Shown here: in pieces, positions 50,972-60,525 of the stretch
How positions within the stretch are numbered: the first letter of the stretch is position 1
Layout of the letters: each line of letters starts with the position of its first letter
Assembly (NCBI RefSeq): GCF_001625015.1
Contig: NZ_LVWJ02000014.1
Location: forward strand, 1,054,001-1,118,000
Direction of reading: 5' to 3'
Origin: Lewinella sp. 4G2
Lineage (GTDB): Bacteria > Bacteroidota > Bacteroidia > Chitinophagales > Saprospiraceae
Length of the DNA: 64,000 nucleotides
Position numbers and translations under genes: made by a program
The notes under the pieces: model-generated
Seen by the model: only the letters and a program-made list of their open reading frames with translations
Told to the model about the DNA's origin: nothing
Databases searched by the model: none

Positions 50972-52210
50972 ATGACTACACCACAACCATTCAAAACTTT
51001 GCTCAGACTGACCTTAATCGGCGTCATATGCCTGCTGGGTTTTCAAAAACTGGCGGCTCACAAGGCGGACGAGAGCTACGTTTTTCTTAAGATCTACAAT
51101 GACCACATTGACGGTCATTACCAAATCACCGCCGGGGACCTCAACCTCGCCCTGGGCCTCAACTTGACGGATGATCTCGACGAGGCGCAAATTCAACCCT
51201 ACCTGCCGCGCATCCACCAGTACCTAAAGGAAAATTGTTACTTCAAGTCTGCCGCCGGAGACCACCCTATGACCTTCACCACGGTATCCTTCATGCCGGT
51301 GAGTTACGGCACTTTCGTGAACCTGGATTTCAAACTGGCGAATACCGAAGTGATCCCCGATGAGTTGGAGGTGAAGTTTGACATCATTTACGATAAGAAA
51401 CCCCGCCACCGGAATAAACTCATCCAGGCCTATAACTGGAAGGCGGGCATCACGAAAAATGAGGCCATGATCAGCCTCGCGTTCTCTCCCGGCAACGGGG
51501 TGCAGACGTTGGACCTCACCTCCCGCTCCGTCCTTAAGGGCTTTTGGGGGATGATCGTTAGCGGTATGTACCACATCTACATTGGGCTGGATCACATCCT
51601 GTTCCTACTGGCGCTGCTGCTGCCGGCCGTCGTCCGCCGTAAGAAGGGAGCTACGGGTATTTTGAATTCCTGGGAACCGGTGGAGGAGTTTCGCCCGGCC
51701 TTCATGTACGTACTGAAGATCGTGACCTTCTTCACCATCGCGCATACCATCACCTTGAGTTTAGCGGCCTTGGATGTGGTCAGCCTACCCAGCCGGATTG
51801 TGGAATCACTCATCGCGCTTTCCATTGCGTTGGCGGCCATCCATAACATCAAGCCCTTCCGGGAAAATGAGACGGTGGGCATCGCATTTGTTTTTGGCCT
51901 GTTTCACGGGTTTGGCTTCGCCAGTGTACTGGGGGAGGTGGGCCTGAGTGGTGAGTTCATGGTTCTTTCCCTCCTCGGGTTCAACATCGGAGTTGAACTG
52001 GCCCAGGTGATCATCATCTGCCTGGCCTTTCCTGCGCTGTTCTTTTTGAGGAAGAGCAAGTATTACAAGCCAGTCATCCTCATTGGTGGATCCATCTTCC
52101 TGATCGCCATCGCCTGTTACTGGTTCATCGAGCGCTTCTTTGAGGTGGACCTCGTTATTGGCGGCTATGTGGAGCGGGCCATTAAGAAAGTGAAAAGAAT
52201 ATTCAGCTAA
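50972..52210 (+). CDS. HupE/UreJ-like membrane protein within the NRPS operon
   Basis: 412 residues. A signal-type N-terminus is followed by an extracytoplasmic domain (about 30-185) and about seven membrane helices with the family motif GMYHIYIGLDHILFLLAL and the helix GLFHGFGFASVLGEVGL containing a conserved His. HupE/UreJ relatives are implicated in nickel, cobalt or copper handling. It lies between exporter and NRPS genes (54 bp and 4 bp spacing), so it is part of the cluster. This is a hint that the product concerns metal. Confidence 0.85.
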   Translation: MTTPQPFKTLLRLTLIGVICLLGFQKLAAHKADESYVFLKIYNDHIDGHYQITAGDLNLALGLNLTDDLDEAQIQPYLPRIHQYLKENCYFKSAAGDHPMTFTTVSFMPVSYGTFVNLDFKLANTEVIPDELEVKFDIIYDKKPRHRNKLIQAYNWKAGITKNEAMISLAFSPGNGVQTLDLTSRSVLKGFWGMIVSGMYHIYIGLDHILFLLALLLPAVVRRKKGATGILNSWEPVEEFRPAFMYVLKIVTFFTIAHTITLSLAALDVVSLPSRIVESLIALSIALAAIHNIKPFRENETVGIAFVFGLFHGFGFASVLGEVGLSGEFMVLSLLGFNIGVELAQVIIICLAFPALFFLRKSKYYKPVILIGGSIFLIAIACYWFIERFFEVDLVIGGYVERAIKKVKRIFS

Positions 52211-52214
52211 GCCA

Positions 52215-55200
52215 ATGAGTAAACCTTCCGCACTACAGCGCTGGCTAAAGCGTAAGCAGGCCCCGGAGAAACCGGAGCCCGGCCCGGTACGTAGCCAGGG
52301 GGTGGAAGAGAACGCCTCTTTCCCACTTACCGCTACTCAACACCGGCTGTGGGTGCTGAGTACACTTAATCCAGAGAGCTCTTTTTATCACTACGCCGAA
52401 ACCTATGGGCTAACGGGGAACGTCGATCCGGTTAAACTGAGGGCAGCCTTTCGGGCGGTAGTGAGCCGGCACGCCATTCTCAGGGCGACCTTTCACGGTG
52501 GGGCCGATGGTCCGTACCAGAAAGTTGGGGCGGCGCCAGAGTTTGAATTTACGGAAGAAGACCTACGGGGCGTGAAGGCGGAATCGAGACCCGCTGCCCT
52601 GCAAGACCGCTGTCACAAAATCGCCAATCGCCCATTCGATCTAACGCAAGGCCCACTACTTCGCGTAGCCCTTTTGCGGATGGCCGACACGGAATGGACC
52701 CTGTTACTGGTTCTGCACCACATCGTATTTGACTTTTGGTCGTTGGCCATTCTGCGGCGGGAACTCACCCTGGCTTACCGGGGGGAAATTTTGCCACCAC
52801 TCCAACTTCAATACCCGGAGCTGGGCCTCAATCGGAAGCCCACCAAGGAAAGTGATCTGGCCTGGTGGAAGGAGCAACTACGAGGTTTACCTCCGGCCCT
52901 GAACCTGCCTACCGACCGACCGAGACCGGCGTCCCCAAGCTACCGGGGCGCATACGCATACGGGACAATCCACGCAGCAGATGCAGCCGCTATTCGGCGG
53001 GCAGCCCGTGGCCAGGGGGTAACCTTATATACCTACTTACTGGCTGCTTACCAGGTGCTGCTCGCTCGATTCAGCGGTACCGAGGACTTCGCCATTGGAG
53101 CCCCGGTCACCACTCGGGATAGACAGGAACTCGAGGAGTTGATCGGTTTTTTCGATCAAACCTTGACCCTGCGGTCTTCCTTAACGGACGGAATTAGTTT
53201 TCGGCAATTAGTCGAGCGGGTGAAGGCATCTACGACGGAAGCTTTTCTCCGCAAATCCGTTCCTTTCGAGGAGGTGGTGCAGGCCATTAATCCACCACGG
53301 TTACCGGGGGCTAATCCTTTGTTCCAACACATGCTGGTGCTAAAGCAAGCTGCCCCGGACGAACACATCAACGCTGAACTGGAACTTCACGCCCGGCCCT
53401 TCGATGCGGGGATCGCAAGGTTTGACCAAACCCTATTCGTTGCTGATACGGGTCAAGAACTGGAGATACTACTGGAATACGCCACGGATCTGTTCGACGC
53501 CGACACCATCCAACGCTACGTAGCCCACTTCATCACCCTGCTGCAAGAAGTGACGTTGAAACCGGATGCCCCTCTGGAAACCATCCGTACTACCCCGGAG
53601 GCTGAATACCAGCAACTCACCGAAACCTGGAACGCTACCTGCGAGCCACTGCCGGCGGGAGCCACTATCACATCACTGATCGCTGAACACGTCGAATCCG
53701 CTCACACTGCCGTCAGCGCAGGAAACGGCCAGCTCACCTACCGCGAACTCAAAGTGGCGGCAGATCGATTGAGCCGGCAGCTTGACCAGTCGACTGATCG
53801 TGACGAGGAGATCATTGGCCTTTACCTTGGCCCGGTTACGGAAATGGCCGTGGCGCTCCTCGCTACCTTACAGTCCGGCTACGCCTACCTGCCACTGGAC
53901 CCGAGCTACCCAGCGGACCGTATCAACTATTTGATCGAAGATTCTGGCGTCCGTACCATCCTGACGACCCCAGCCTTTGCCGCCGCACTCGAACTTCCCG
54001 CGGGTATTCGAGTGCTCCACGTCGGCGATAACGATGCTAAGGTTCAGGAATCGACCTCCAGTACTAGCCAAATTCCTACCCGTCGCGGAGCAGGCCAAGG
54101 CCCGCGCCCGGAAGACCTGGCCTACGTCATTTATACTTCCGGAAGTACCGGGAAGCCAAAAGGCGTCCCCGTCACCCACGCTAATCTCGTCCACTCGACT
54201 CTGGCGCGGCGGAGCGTTTATCCGAGCCAGCCCACGGCCTTCCTGTTGCTATCCTCCTTCAGCTTCGATAGCTCCGTTGCGGGCATCTTCTGGGCGTTGA
54301 CGTCGGGGGCGAAACTTGTCCTGGCGCCACGCCGGATCGAGCAAGACCTCGATGCGCTGGCGAGCCTCATCGCTAATGAGGCCGTTAGCCACACGCTGAT
54401 GTTGCCTACGCTTTACGAGACCGTTTTGCGCTTTTCTGATGCGGAGGAATTAGGAAGCTTACGAACCGTAATTGTGGCCGGTGAGGCCTGTACGGCTAAG
54501 TTGGTCAAGCATCACTTCGCCACGCTACCCTCGGCGGAGCTATTTAATGAATATGGGCCCACCGAAGCTACGGTATGGTGTACGGCGCACCAGATTCTAC
54601 CCGAAGATGCGACCGGAGCCATCCCCATCGGCCGGCCGATCCCTAATGCTACGGCTTACGTCATGGCTAAGGGTGGCCGGGCGCTCGCTCCACTCGGCGT
54701 TCCCGGAGAATTATACATTGGTGGTGCCGGAGTGACCGCCGGATACCGGGGCCGGCCGGAACTGACGGCAGAGAAATTTGTCGCCAGTCCATTCGGCAAA
54801 GAGGAGCGGCTCTACCGAACGGGAGATCTGGCCCGGCATGGAAAAGATGGCCAGCTCTACTTTCTCGGACGGGTGGACCGGCAGATCAAACTGCGCGGCT
54901 ACCGGATCGAACTGGGGGAAGTTCGGGAAGCCCTCCTTTTTCTCCCGGGCGTAACGGAAGCGGCGGTACGCGTAGATCAGGAGCGGCAAAGATTGCTCGG
55001 CTACGTCGCGGGCGTTCCGGTTACGGCGCTCCCCAATTTGCGGCGGTCGTTACTGGAACGGATGCCCAAACACCTCGTCCCGGCGGCCCTCCACGCCGTG
55101 GATGTCTTCCCACAGTTAGTCAACGGAAAGATTGATGTGGCCAGTCTACCCTTAACGTTGTCCGGGCAAAATCGAATTGAAAGTGATACGGACCAAACGG

Positions 55201-56771
55201 AACTTTCCCCCGCGGCAGCCACCCTTCTGGAGATTTGGCGCACTGCGCTGAAGGACCCAAGCATTGGCGCCAATGATAACTTCTTTGAAGTCGGGGGAGA
55301 CTCTATCCTCAGTATTCAAATTGTGGCCCGGGCCCGGGCAGCAGGTCTTAACCTCAGTCCCCGCTCGGTTTTCGAGCACCAGACGGTCGCTGAAATGGCC
55401 CGTAATGTTGGTGGCGCCTCTTTGGCAGCCTCACCTCAGGAATTTTCCGGGCCCTTCCCCCTGCATCCCATTCAATCCTGGTTTTTTACGGAACACCGCG
55501 CTGCGCCGCATCACTGGAACCAGGGGGTAGCCGTGCGGGTGCCGGGGCAACTTACTTCGGAGCAAGTCACTGAAGCCCTGCACTACCTGGTTGGGGTGCA
55601 CCACGGCTTGCGACAGCAGTTCCACCAGAGCGGCGCAGGAGAATGGGAAGCGAGGATCGTTGACAACGCTGATGCGCCGGTTTACCTTATCCCGGAAGGC
55701 ATTAATTCGGAGGAGGCCATTCAGGACTACCTGCAGCGTGAGCAATCCACCTACCCACTGGAGAATACTCCATTATTTCGTGGCCATTATTCCCCCGCGG
55801 CGAGTACCCTTTACTTATTAGCCCATCACCTCGTGGTGGACGTCGTTACCTGGCGTATCCTTTTGGAGGATCTGGGCCAACTTTGGCAGCAGCTCAATAC
55901 CGGTTCTCCCCTTCACCTGGCACCCGCGACAGCGCCCTATGGCCGTTACGCACGGCAGTTGGCGGAACGCACGGAGCAAGGTGTTTTTTCGAAAGAGATC
56001 TCCTTCTGGAAAGACCAACAGTTTGTACCCCTCCCGGGGCTGACTCCTGATCAAAACCTATCTACCGAGGCGACTACGTCAACGCTGGAATTGCAACTCA
56101 CCGCCGCCGAGACGGAGCCGTATTTGCGCGCGGCAAACGAAGCGTACCGGACCACGACGGAAGAACTGATCCTGGCGGCACTGGTAATGGCAATTGGTGC
56201 GCCGCAGCTTCACCTCGGGCTGGAGCACAATGGGCGGAGTGATGAAGATGCTGACCTCACGCGGTCCGCAGGCTGGTTTACGGCTGCTTATCCGCTGACG
56301 CTTGCTGGTGGTGATGAACCGGGGGCCATCATCGTTGCGACGAAGGAAAAATTACGGTCAGTACCCGGTAATGGCGTGGGGTACGGAGCGCTTAAGTACG
56401 GTGCGAAGGTAGATTTTGGCCCGCAGCCGCAGCTACTTTTCAATTACCTGGGCCGCATTGATTCCGAAGATCCCAAAGGAGCGGGCTATTCCTTCCTGAA
56501 CGAGGACCTCCGGGCACCCGCCAGTGAACGAAATCGGCTGTGGGAAATTAACGTAGGTATCTTCAACGATGAGCTGCGGCTTTCGTGGGCCTTCGATACT
56601 TCTACGTTTACTACCGAGCAGATGCAAGTGCGTTTGGCAAGCATGCGGGAAGCTTTATTCGCCGTCAGCCACCATTGCCTCACCGTAGATGAAGCTACTT
56701 TCAGCCCCTCCGATTTTCCGGAAGCGGACCTTAGTCAGAACGATTTAGACGCTTTATTCGATCAACTATGA
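52215..56771 (+). CDS. NRPS: C-A-PCP-E
   Basis: 1518 residues. Condensation domain at about 40-470 (HHIVFDFWS near 167). Adenylation domain at about 490-960 (VIYTSGSTGKPKG near 640, NEYGPTEAT, LYRTGDLARH, GRVDRQIKLRGYRIE). Its specificity residues read D-S-A-M-I-A-E-V-W, which I cannot assign to an amino acid. PCP at about 990-1065 with FFEVGGDS (Ser1029), the GGDS form that precedes epimerases. Epimerization domain at about 1075-1510 with HHLVVDVVTWRILLEDL, LEHNGRS, SAGWFTAAYP and NYLGR. It should add a residue and convert it to the D form. It overlaps the next gene (ATGA). Confidence 0.95.
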   Translation: MSKPSALQRWLKRKQAPEKPEPGPVRSQGVEENASFPLTATQHRLWVLSTLNPESSFYHYAETYGLTGNVDPVKLRAAFRAVVSRHAILRATFHGGADGPYQKVGAAPEFEFTEEDLRGVKAESRPAALQDRCHKIANRPFDLTQGPLLRVALLRMADTEWTLLLVLHHIVFDFWSLAILRRELTLAYRGEILPPLQLQYPELGLNRKPTKESDLAWWKEQLRGLPPALNLPTDRPRPASPSYRGAYAYGTIHAADAAAIRRAARGQGVTLYTYLLAAYQVLLARFSGTEDFAIGAPVTTRDRQELEELIGFFDQTLTLRSSLTDGISFRQLVERVKASTTEAFLRKSVPFEEVVQAINPPRLPGANPLFQHMLVLKQAAPDEHINAELELHARPFDAGIARFDQTLFVADTGQELEILLEYATDLFDADTIQRYVAHFITLLQEVTLKPDAPLETIRTTPEAEYQQLTETWNATCEPLPAGATITSLIAEHVESAHTAVSAGNGQLTYRELKVAADRLSRQLDQSTDRDEEIIGLYLGPVTEMAVALLATLQSGYAYLPLDPSYPADRINYLIEDSGVRTILTTPAFAAALELPAGIRVLHVGDNDAKVQESTSSTSQIPTRRGAGQGPRPEDLAYVIYTSGSTGKPKGVPVTHANLVHSTLARRSVYPSQPTAFLLLSSFSFDSSVAGIFWALTSGAKLVLAPRRIEQDLDALASLIANEAVSHTLMLPTLYETVLRFSDAEELGSLRTVIVAGEACTAKLVKHHFATLPSAELFNEYGPTEATVWCTAHQILPEDATGAIPIGRPIPNATAYVMAKGGRALAPLGVPGELYIGGAGVTAGYRGRPELTAEKFVASPFGKEERLYRTGDLARHGKDGQLYFLGRVDRQIKLRGYRIELGEVREALLFLPGVTEAAVRVDQERQRLLGYVAGVPVTALPNLRRSLLERMPKHLVPAALHAVDVFPQLVNGKIDVASLPLTLSGQNRIESDTDQTELSPAAATLLEIWRTALKDPSIGANDNFFEVGGDSILSIQIVARARAAGLNLSPRSVFEHQTVAEMARNVGGASLAASPQEFSGPFPLHPIQSWFFTEHRAAPHHWNQGVAVRVPGQLTSEQVTEALHYLVGVHHGLRQQFHQSGAGEWEARIVDNADAPVYLIPEGINSEEAIQDYLQREQSTYPLENTPLFRGHYSPAASTLYLLAHHLVVDVVTWRILLEDLGQLWQQLNTGSPLHLAPATAPYGRYARQLAERTEQGVFSKEISFWKDQQFVPLPGLTPDQNLSTEATTSTLELQLTAAETEPYLRAANEAYRTTTEELILAALVMAIGAPQLHLGLEHNGRSDEDADLTRSAGWFTAAYPLTLAGGDEPGAIIVATKEKLRSVPGNGVGYGALKYGAKVDFGPQPQLLFNYLGRIDSEDPKGAGYSFLNEDLRAPASERNRLWEINVGIFNDELRLSWAFDTSTFTTEQMQVRLASMREALFAVSHHCLTVDEATFSPSDFPEADLSQNDLDALFDQL
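55920..55937 (-). repeat. 18-bp dispersed repeat, one mismatch, inside the epimerization domain
   Basis: GCACCCGCGACAGCGCCC encoding A-P-A-T-A-P between SPLHL and YGRYAR. This is the loop that follows the active-site helix, equivalent to the location of copies in the two condensation domains. Confidence 0.85.
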
Positions 56772-59155
56772 GCACCAGCGCCAAGGCAAAAGTGGAGGCC
56801 ATCCTCCCGCTCAGTTACCTGCAGAAAGCCCTGCTGTTCCACCATTTAGCGGAGGAGCGCGACCAGGGCCTGACGCAGGTGCACGCTTACTGCTCCGGGC
56901 CGCTGCAGAATGCCACTTTTACCGCCGCGTGGGAAAAAGTAGTTGCGCGCCACCCCGCCATGCGGACTTCCGTACACTGGGAAAAGGTAGCTAAACCCGT
57001 TGCGGCCGTCCGGCCCACCGCCCCCTTTTCGATCACTTACGAAACGGTGGATCGAAAGGAGGAGTTGGAGCCCGCCGTTGTTGATTACCTCGAGGGTGAT
57101 CAGCGAATGGGGCTGGACCTGACCAAAGCTTCGGTGAACCGATTACACGTTTTTTCTGCGGGTACCCATCACCACGCTTTCGTCTGGACGAGCCATCACA
57201 TTTTGCTGGATGGTTGGTCCGCCGGCGTGGTCTTGCGGGATGTATTTGCGTGTTACGATGCTGCTACGCGCGGAGCCCTTCCTGAATTGGCCCAGTTGCC
57301 CGGCCCCAAATCTTACCAACATTGGTTGGCGGGGCGGGACCGTAGCGCGGCGGCAGACTATTGGTCCGGCCAGTTAGCTGGGTTCACCGAAGCGCACGCT
57401 TTCAATGCGGGCGCTGCCGCGGGTGCGGAGCGAAAGGTGTTAGAGCACCGATTTACAGCGGACGTAGCGGAACACCTCAAAGGGCAACTACGCCAAAAAA
57501 GACTGACCCTGAATGGAGCGGTAAGGGGGCTTTGGGCCATTTGCCTCGCTGCCTACTTCAAACGGGAAGACGTGCTTTACGGGACGACCGTCTCCGGGCG
57601 GACGGCCGACATCCCCGGCCACGACGCCGTTGCGGGGCTATTTACGAATGCCCTACCCGTACGCATCAAAATCACCCCCGAACAAAGGCTGAATGATTGG
57701 CTAACGGAACTCCAGCGCACGCAATTAGCCGGTAACGAACACCAGTACGCTTCCCTGGAGGAGATCGCGGATTGGTCCGGCACCTCAATGGGCACCCTGC
57801 AGTATGACCATTTGGTGTTGGTGCAGAATTACCCCTGGTCCGAACTGAGTGGCGGTGGCCTGAAGGTAGATCGCTTCGTAGGTGCTACCACGAGTTCTCA
57901 CCCCCTGACGGTCATGGTAGACCCGTCGGACGGCTTGCGGGTCATCTTTCACTACGATCCCGCAGTGATACCCGAAACTTTACTGTCCTGGTTGGAAGAC
58001 GCCTTCTGTGGTTTGCTGGAAGGTTTCGGGGAGTTAGGGCGATACTTGATGGGCGATCTCCTGGAATTGCTGCCGCCCGCTCCCGCAGCCTTAGATTCGG
58101 TAAGCTTAGGGGGTGCCCGGGATCTTGATTCCTACAGCCTACCGACTTCCGCGGTAGAGTTTGAACTCGTCCGGATCTGGGAAGAATTGCTGAAACTTTC
58201 TCCCATCGGCGTGGAAGATGATTTTTTCATGGCGGGGGGCACGTCCCTGTTAGCGCTACGCCTTTTCCACCGGGTGGAGGAAAGCTTCGGAAAGAAATTT
58301 TCGATCATCAGCATCGTGCGCCACCGGACGATCCGGCAACTGGCCCAACTGATCCAGGACGGTGAGACGGATGACGGGTGGAATACAATCGTCCCCCTAA
58401 AGGCAACGGGTACTAAGCCCGCCATCTGGTGTTTTCACGCCGGCCAGGGCCACGTGCTCTTCTACCACCCCATGGTAAAGCATTTGGACGCGGACCGACC
58501 GGTTTATGCGATCCAACCTAACGGCCTGAACGGGGTGGACGAAGTACACGGTAGCATCGCCGAGATGGCGAGCCACTATTTGGAGGAGATGCGGAAAATC
58601 CAACCCGCGGGACCTTACTTGCTCCTCGCTTACTGCTACAGTACGGCCATCTGTGTGGAGATTCACCACCAACTCGTTGCTGCCGGTGAAGCACCACCCA
58701 TATTGCTCATTGTGGATAGTGCTCCGAAAGCAAAGGAACTGGACAAGTTGATGGTCCACCGGCAGAACCGCCACGACGCCCGCTGGGTAATGGGCCGGCT
58801 TTACCGGGGGGAGTTCAAAAAACTGGGCCGGAGCCTGCTGACGGATTACGCTCCGGAAAGGCTACTCAACGAGGAGCTAAAAGATGAACGGGTATCCAAC
58901 GCCGCCAAGAACCGCTTTCTGCCCAGTTACGAGGCCTATATCTGGCGACCCATCAATACCGAAGTGGCCCTCTTCCGCAGTGAAGACTACCGCGCGGGTG
59001 ATCACAAGGACTGGCACCTGGACTCCTGGAATATCCTTAGCGATAACCAGCTCCGCACCTTCGCCGTAGCCGGTGAGCACAAACATCTGTTCGAAGAACC
59101 GCTGGTTGCGGATTTGGCTGGTGCAATCGAGGCCTACCTGGCCACCAGAGATTAA
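56768..59155 (+). CDS. NRPS termination protein: C-PCP-TE without an A domain, cysteine thioesterase
   Basis: 795 residues. Condensation domain at about 10-430 (TSHHILLDGWS, then NALPVRI). PCP at about 455-525 with FFMAGGTSLLALRL (Ser493). Thioesterase at about 540-795 with nucleophile segment LLLAYCYST in place of the usual GYSFG, so Cys623 replaces Ser. LIVDSAP carries the likely Asp and AGEHKHLF the His (His771). No adenylation domain is present, so the PCP must be loaded in trans or serve as a transfer station. It starts inside the preceding stop (ATGA) and ends overlapping the glycosyltransferase (TAATG). Confidence 0.93.
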   Translation: MSTSAKAKVEAILPLSYLQKALLFHHLAEERDQGLTQVHAYCSGPLQNATFTAAWEKVVARHPAMRTSVHWEKVAKPVAAVRPTAPFSITYETVDRKEELEPAVVDYLEGDQRMGLDLTKASVNRLHVFSAGTHHHAFVWTSHHILLDGWSAGVVLRDVFACYDAATRGALPELAQLPGPKSYQHWLAGRDRSAAADYWSGQLAGFTEAHAFNAGAAAGAERKVLEHRFTADVAEHLKGQLRQKRLTLNGAVRGLWAICLAAYFKREDVLYGTTVSGRTADIPGHDAVAGLFTNALPVRIKITPEQRLNDWLTELQRTQLAGNEHQYASLEEIADWSGTSMGTLQYDHLVLVQNYPWSELSGGGLKVDRFVGATTSSHPLTVMVDPSDGLRVIFHYDPAVIPETLLSWLEDAFCGLLEGFGELGRYLMGDLLELLPPAPAALDSVSLGGARDLDSYSLPTSAVEFELVRIWEELLKLSPIGVEDDFFMAGGTSLLALRLFHRVEESFGKKFSIISIVRHRTIRQLAQLIQDGETDDGWNTIVPLKATGTKPAIWCFHAGQGHVLFYHPMVKHLDADRPVYAIQPNGLNGVDEVHGSIAEMASHYLEEMRKIQPAGPYLLLAYCYSTAICVEIHHQLVAAGEAPPILLIVDSAPKAKELDKLMVHRQNRHDARWVMGRLYRGEFKKLGRSLLTDYAPERLLNEELKDERVSNAAKNRFLPSYEAYIWRPINTEVALFRSEDYRAGDHKDWHLDSWNILSDNQLRTFAVAGEHKHLFEEPLVADLAGAIEAYLATRD
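57409..57426 (+). repeat. 18-bp dispersed repeat, exact copy, inside the C domain
   Basis: Encodes G-A-A-A-G-A between HAFNA and ERKVLEH, the linker between the two halves of the condensation domain. Confidence 0.9.
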
Positions 59156-60525
59156 TGGCGAAGATTTTTTGCATCGTCGACGGCCATACGGGCCTGCTGA
59201 ACGTAAGCTTGGAATTAAGCCGCCGGCTGCGAGATGCCGGCCACGAAATTTCTCTCGGTGCCCTAACCGAAAGCCGAAATAAGGTGGAGTCAGCTGATTT
59301 TTCCTGGCTGGAACTTCAGCCACGATACCTCAGCCCAGGGGTAGCGAAAGGCTTTGGCGGGGCTCCACTAAATAAACTAGCCGCGGCGGTAAGGAATCGG
59401 GTGGGTTACAAGCGCAAAAGGGAACGAGCGCTGGCGGAACTCGCCCTGCCAGCATTTACCTACTTACTCCAAACGGACCGGCCGGACCTGGTTATTATTG
59501 GTATGGAGTGCCGGGAGTACATTATTGCCACCTACGGGGAAGGGGTGCCTATTTTACTGTTGAGCCCCTGGTTTAACGGAGCCTACCTACCCGATCTACC
59601 TCCGCTGAATACTTTGTTGGCACCGAATGGATCTACTGGCTACCAGGACGCGATCAACCTGGCCTGGAACCAACGGCTGGCAAAACTGAGTCAGCAACGG
59701 CAACGTCGCTTCAGATGGTCCGCCGGTTTAGATCGTGAATCCCTTCTCCTGGAATTGGCCAACCGCCGTGGTATCCCCGCGAGTGCCATCGACCGCCTGG
59801 GCTGGCCGGCCCCCTTTACCATTAAGGGCTTGCCCGTGGCTCACACCACCCTGGACGCGTTGGAACTGCCCCACGAACAGCCCGAGTTTCACCATTACTT
59901 AGGGCCAATGGTGCCCTCGTCCCCTCCGCCAAATGAGAAGGGTAGCGAAGTTGACGAGCGATTGGAGGAAATGCTTAAACGCCGAGCGCAGCAGCAGAGA
60001 AAGCTGATCTATTGTTCCGTCTCCACGATGGCGGAGGGTATTGATGACTTTCTCGAGCGGGTAGTACAAGCCTGCGCGGGGCGGAAGGATTGGTTACTCA
60101 TCGTCGCCCTCGGCGGCAACGGCGGGCGATTGGACCACATCGAGCTGCCCGACAACGCTTATGTATTTGAGTGGGTGCCTCAATTAAAGGTATTGGCCGA
60201 AGCTGACTGCAGTATTAACCACGCGGGCATCAACACCATTAATGAATGTATTGTCAACGAAGTACCGATGGTCATTTACTCGGGTGGGCGGTTCGATCAG
60301 GACGGGTGCGCTGCGCGGATAGCCTACCATCAGTTGGGGGTCGTCGGAGACCGGGCGGAAGATGACTCGGTCGCGATCCGTAGCAACATTGAACGGGTGC
60401 TCACGGAGCCGGTGTTCCGGGCGAAGATCAGTGAAGTGAATAGGTACGCTCAAAGTGAGGAGGTACGGGGTAGGTTGCTAGCGCTCGTCGAACGGGTCAT
60501 GGCTGAAGGTAATCCAGTACTGTAA
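59155..60525 (+). CDS. GT1-type glycosyltransferase (MGT/UGT-like)
   Basis: 456 residues of GT-B fold. The N-terminal acceptor half begins MAKIFCIVDGHTGLLNVSLE. The C-terminal donor-binding half has FEWVPQLKVLAEADCSINHA, INTINECIVNEVPMVIYSGG and FDQDGCAARI, a close match to the GT1 nucleotide-sugar signature. The family glycosylates small natural products. Its ATG overlaps the NRPS stop (TAATG), so it is translated with the peptide synthetase and probably decorates the product. Confidence 0.93.
   Translation: MAKIFCIVDGHTGLLNVSLELSRRLRDAGHEISLGALTESRNKVESADFSWLELQPRYLSPGVAKGFGGAPLNKLAAAVRNRVGYKRKRERALAELALPAFTYLLQTDRPDLVIIGMECREYIIATYGEGVPILLLSPWFNGAYLPDLPPLNTLLAPNGSTGYQDAINLAWNQRLAKLSQQRQRRFRWSAGLDRESLLLELANRRGIPASAIDRLGWPAPFTIKGLPVAHTTLDALELPHEQPEFHHYLGPMVPSSPPPNEKGSEVDERLEEMLKRRAQQQRKLIYCSVSTMAEGIDDFLERVVQACAGRKDWLLIVALGGNGGRLDHIELPDNAYVFEWVPQLKVLAEADCSINHAGINTINECIVNEVPMVIYSGGRFDQDGCAARIAYHQLGVVGDRAEDDSVAIRSNIERVLTEPVFRAKISEVNRYAQSEEVRGRLLALVERVMAEGNPVL

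Noticed and set aside
55204..55221. Core word CCCGCGGCAGC in the second NRPS gene
   Set aside because: Only about 11 of 18 bases match; it may be chance in a GC-rich Ala/Pro stretch.
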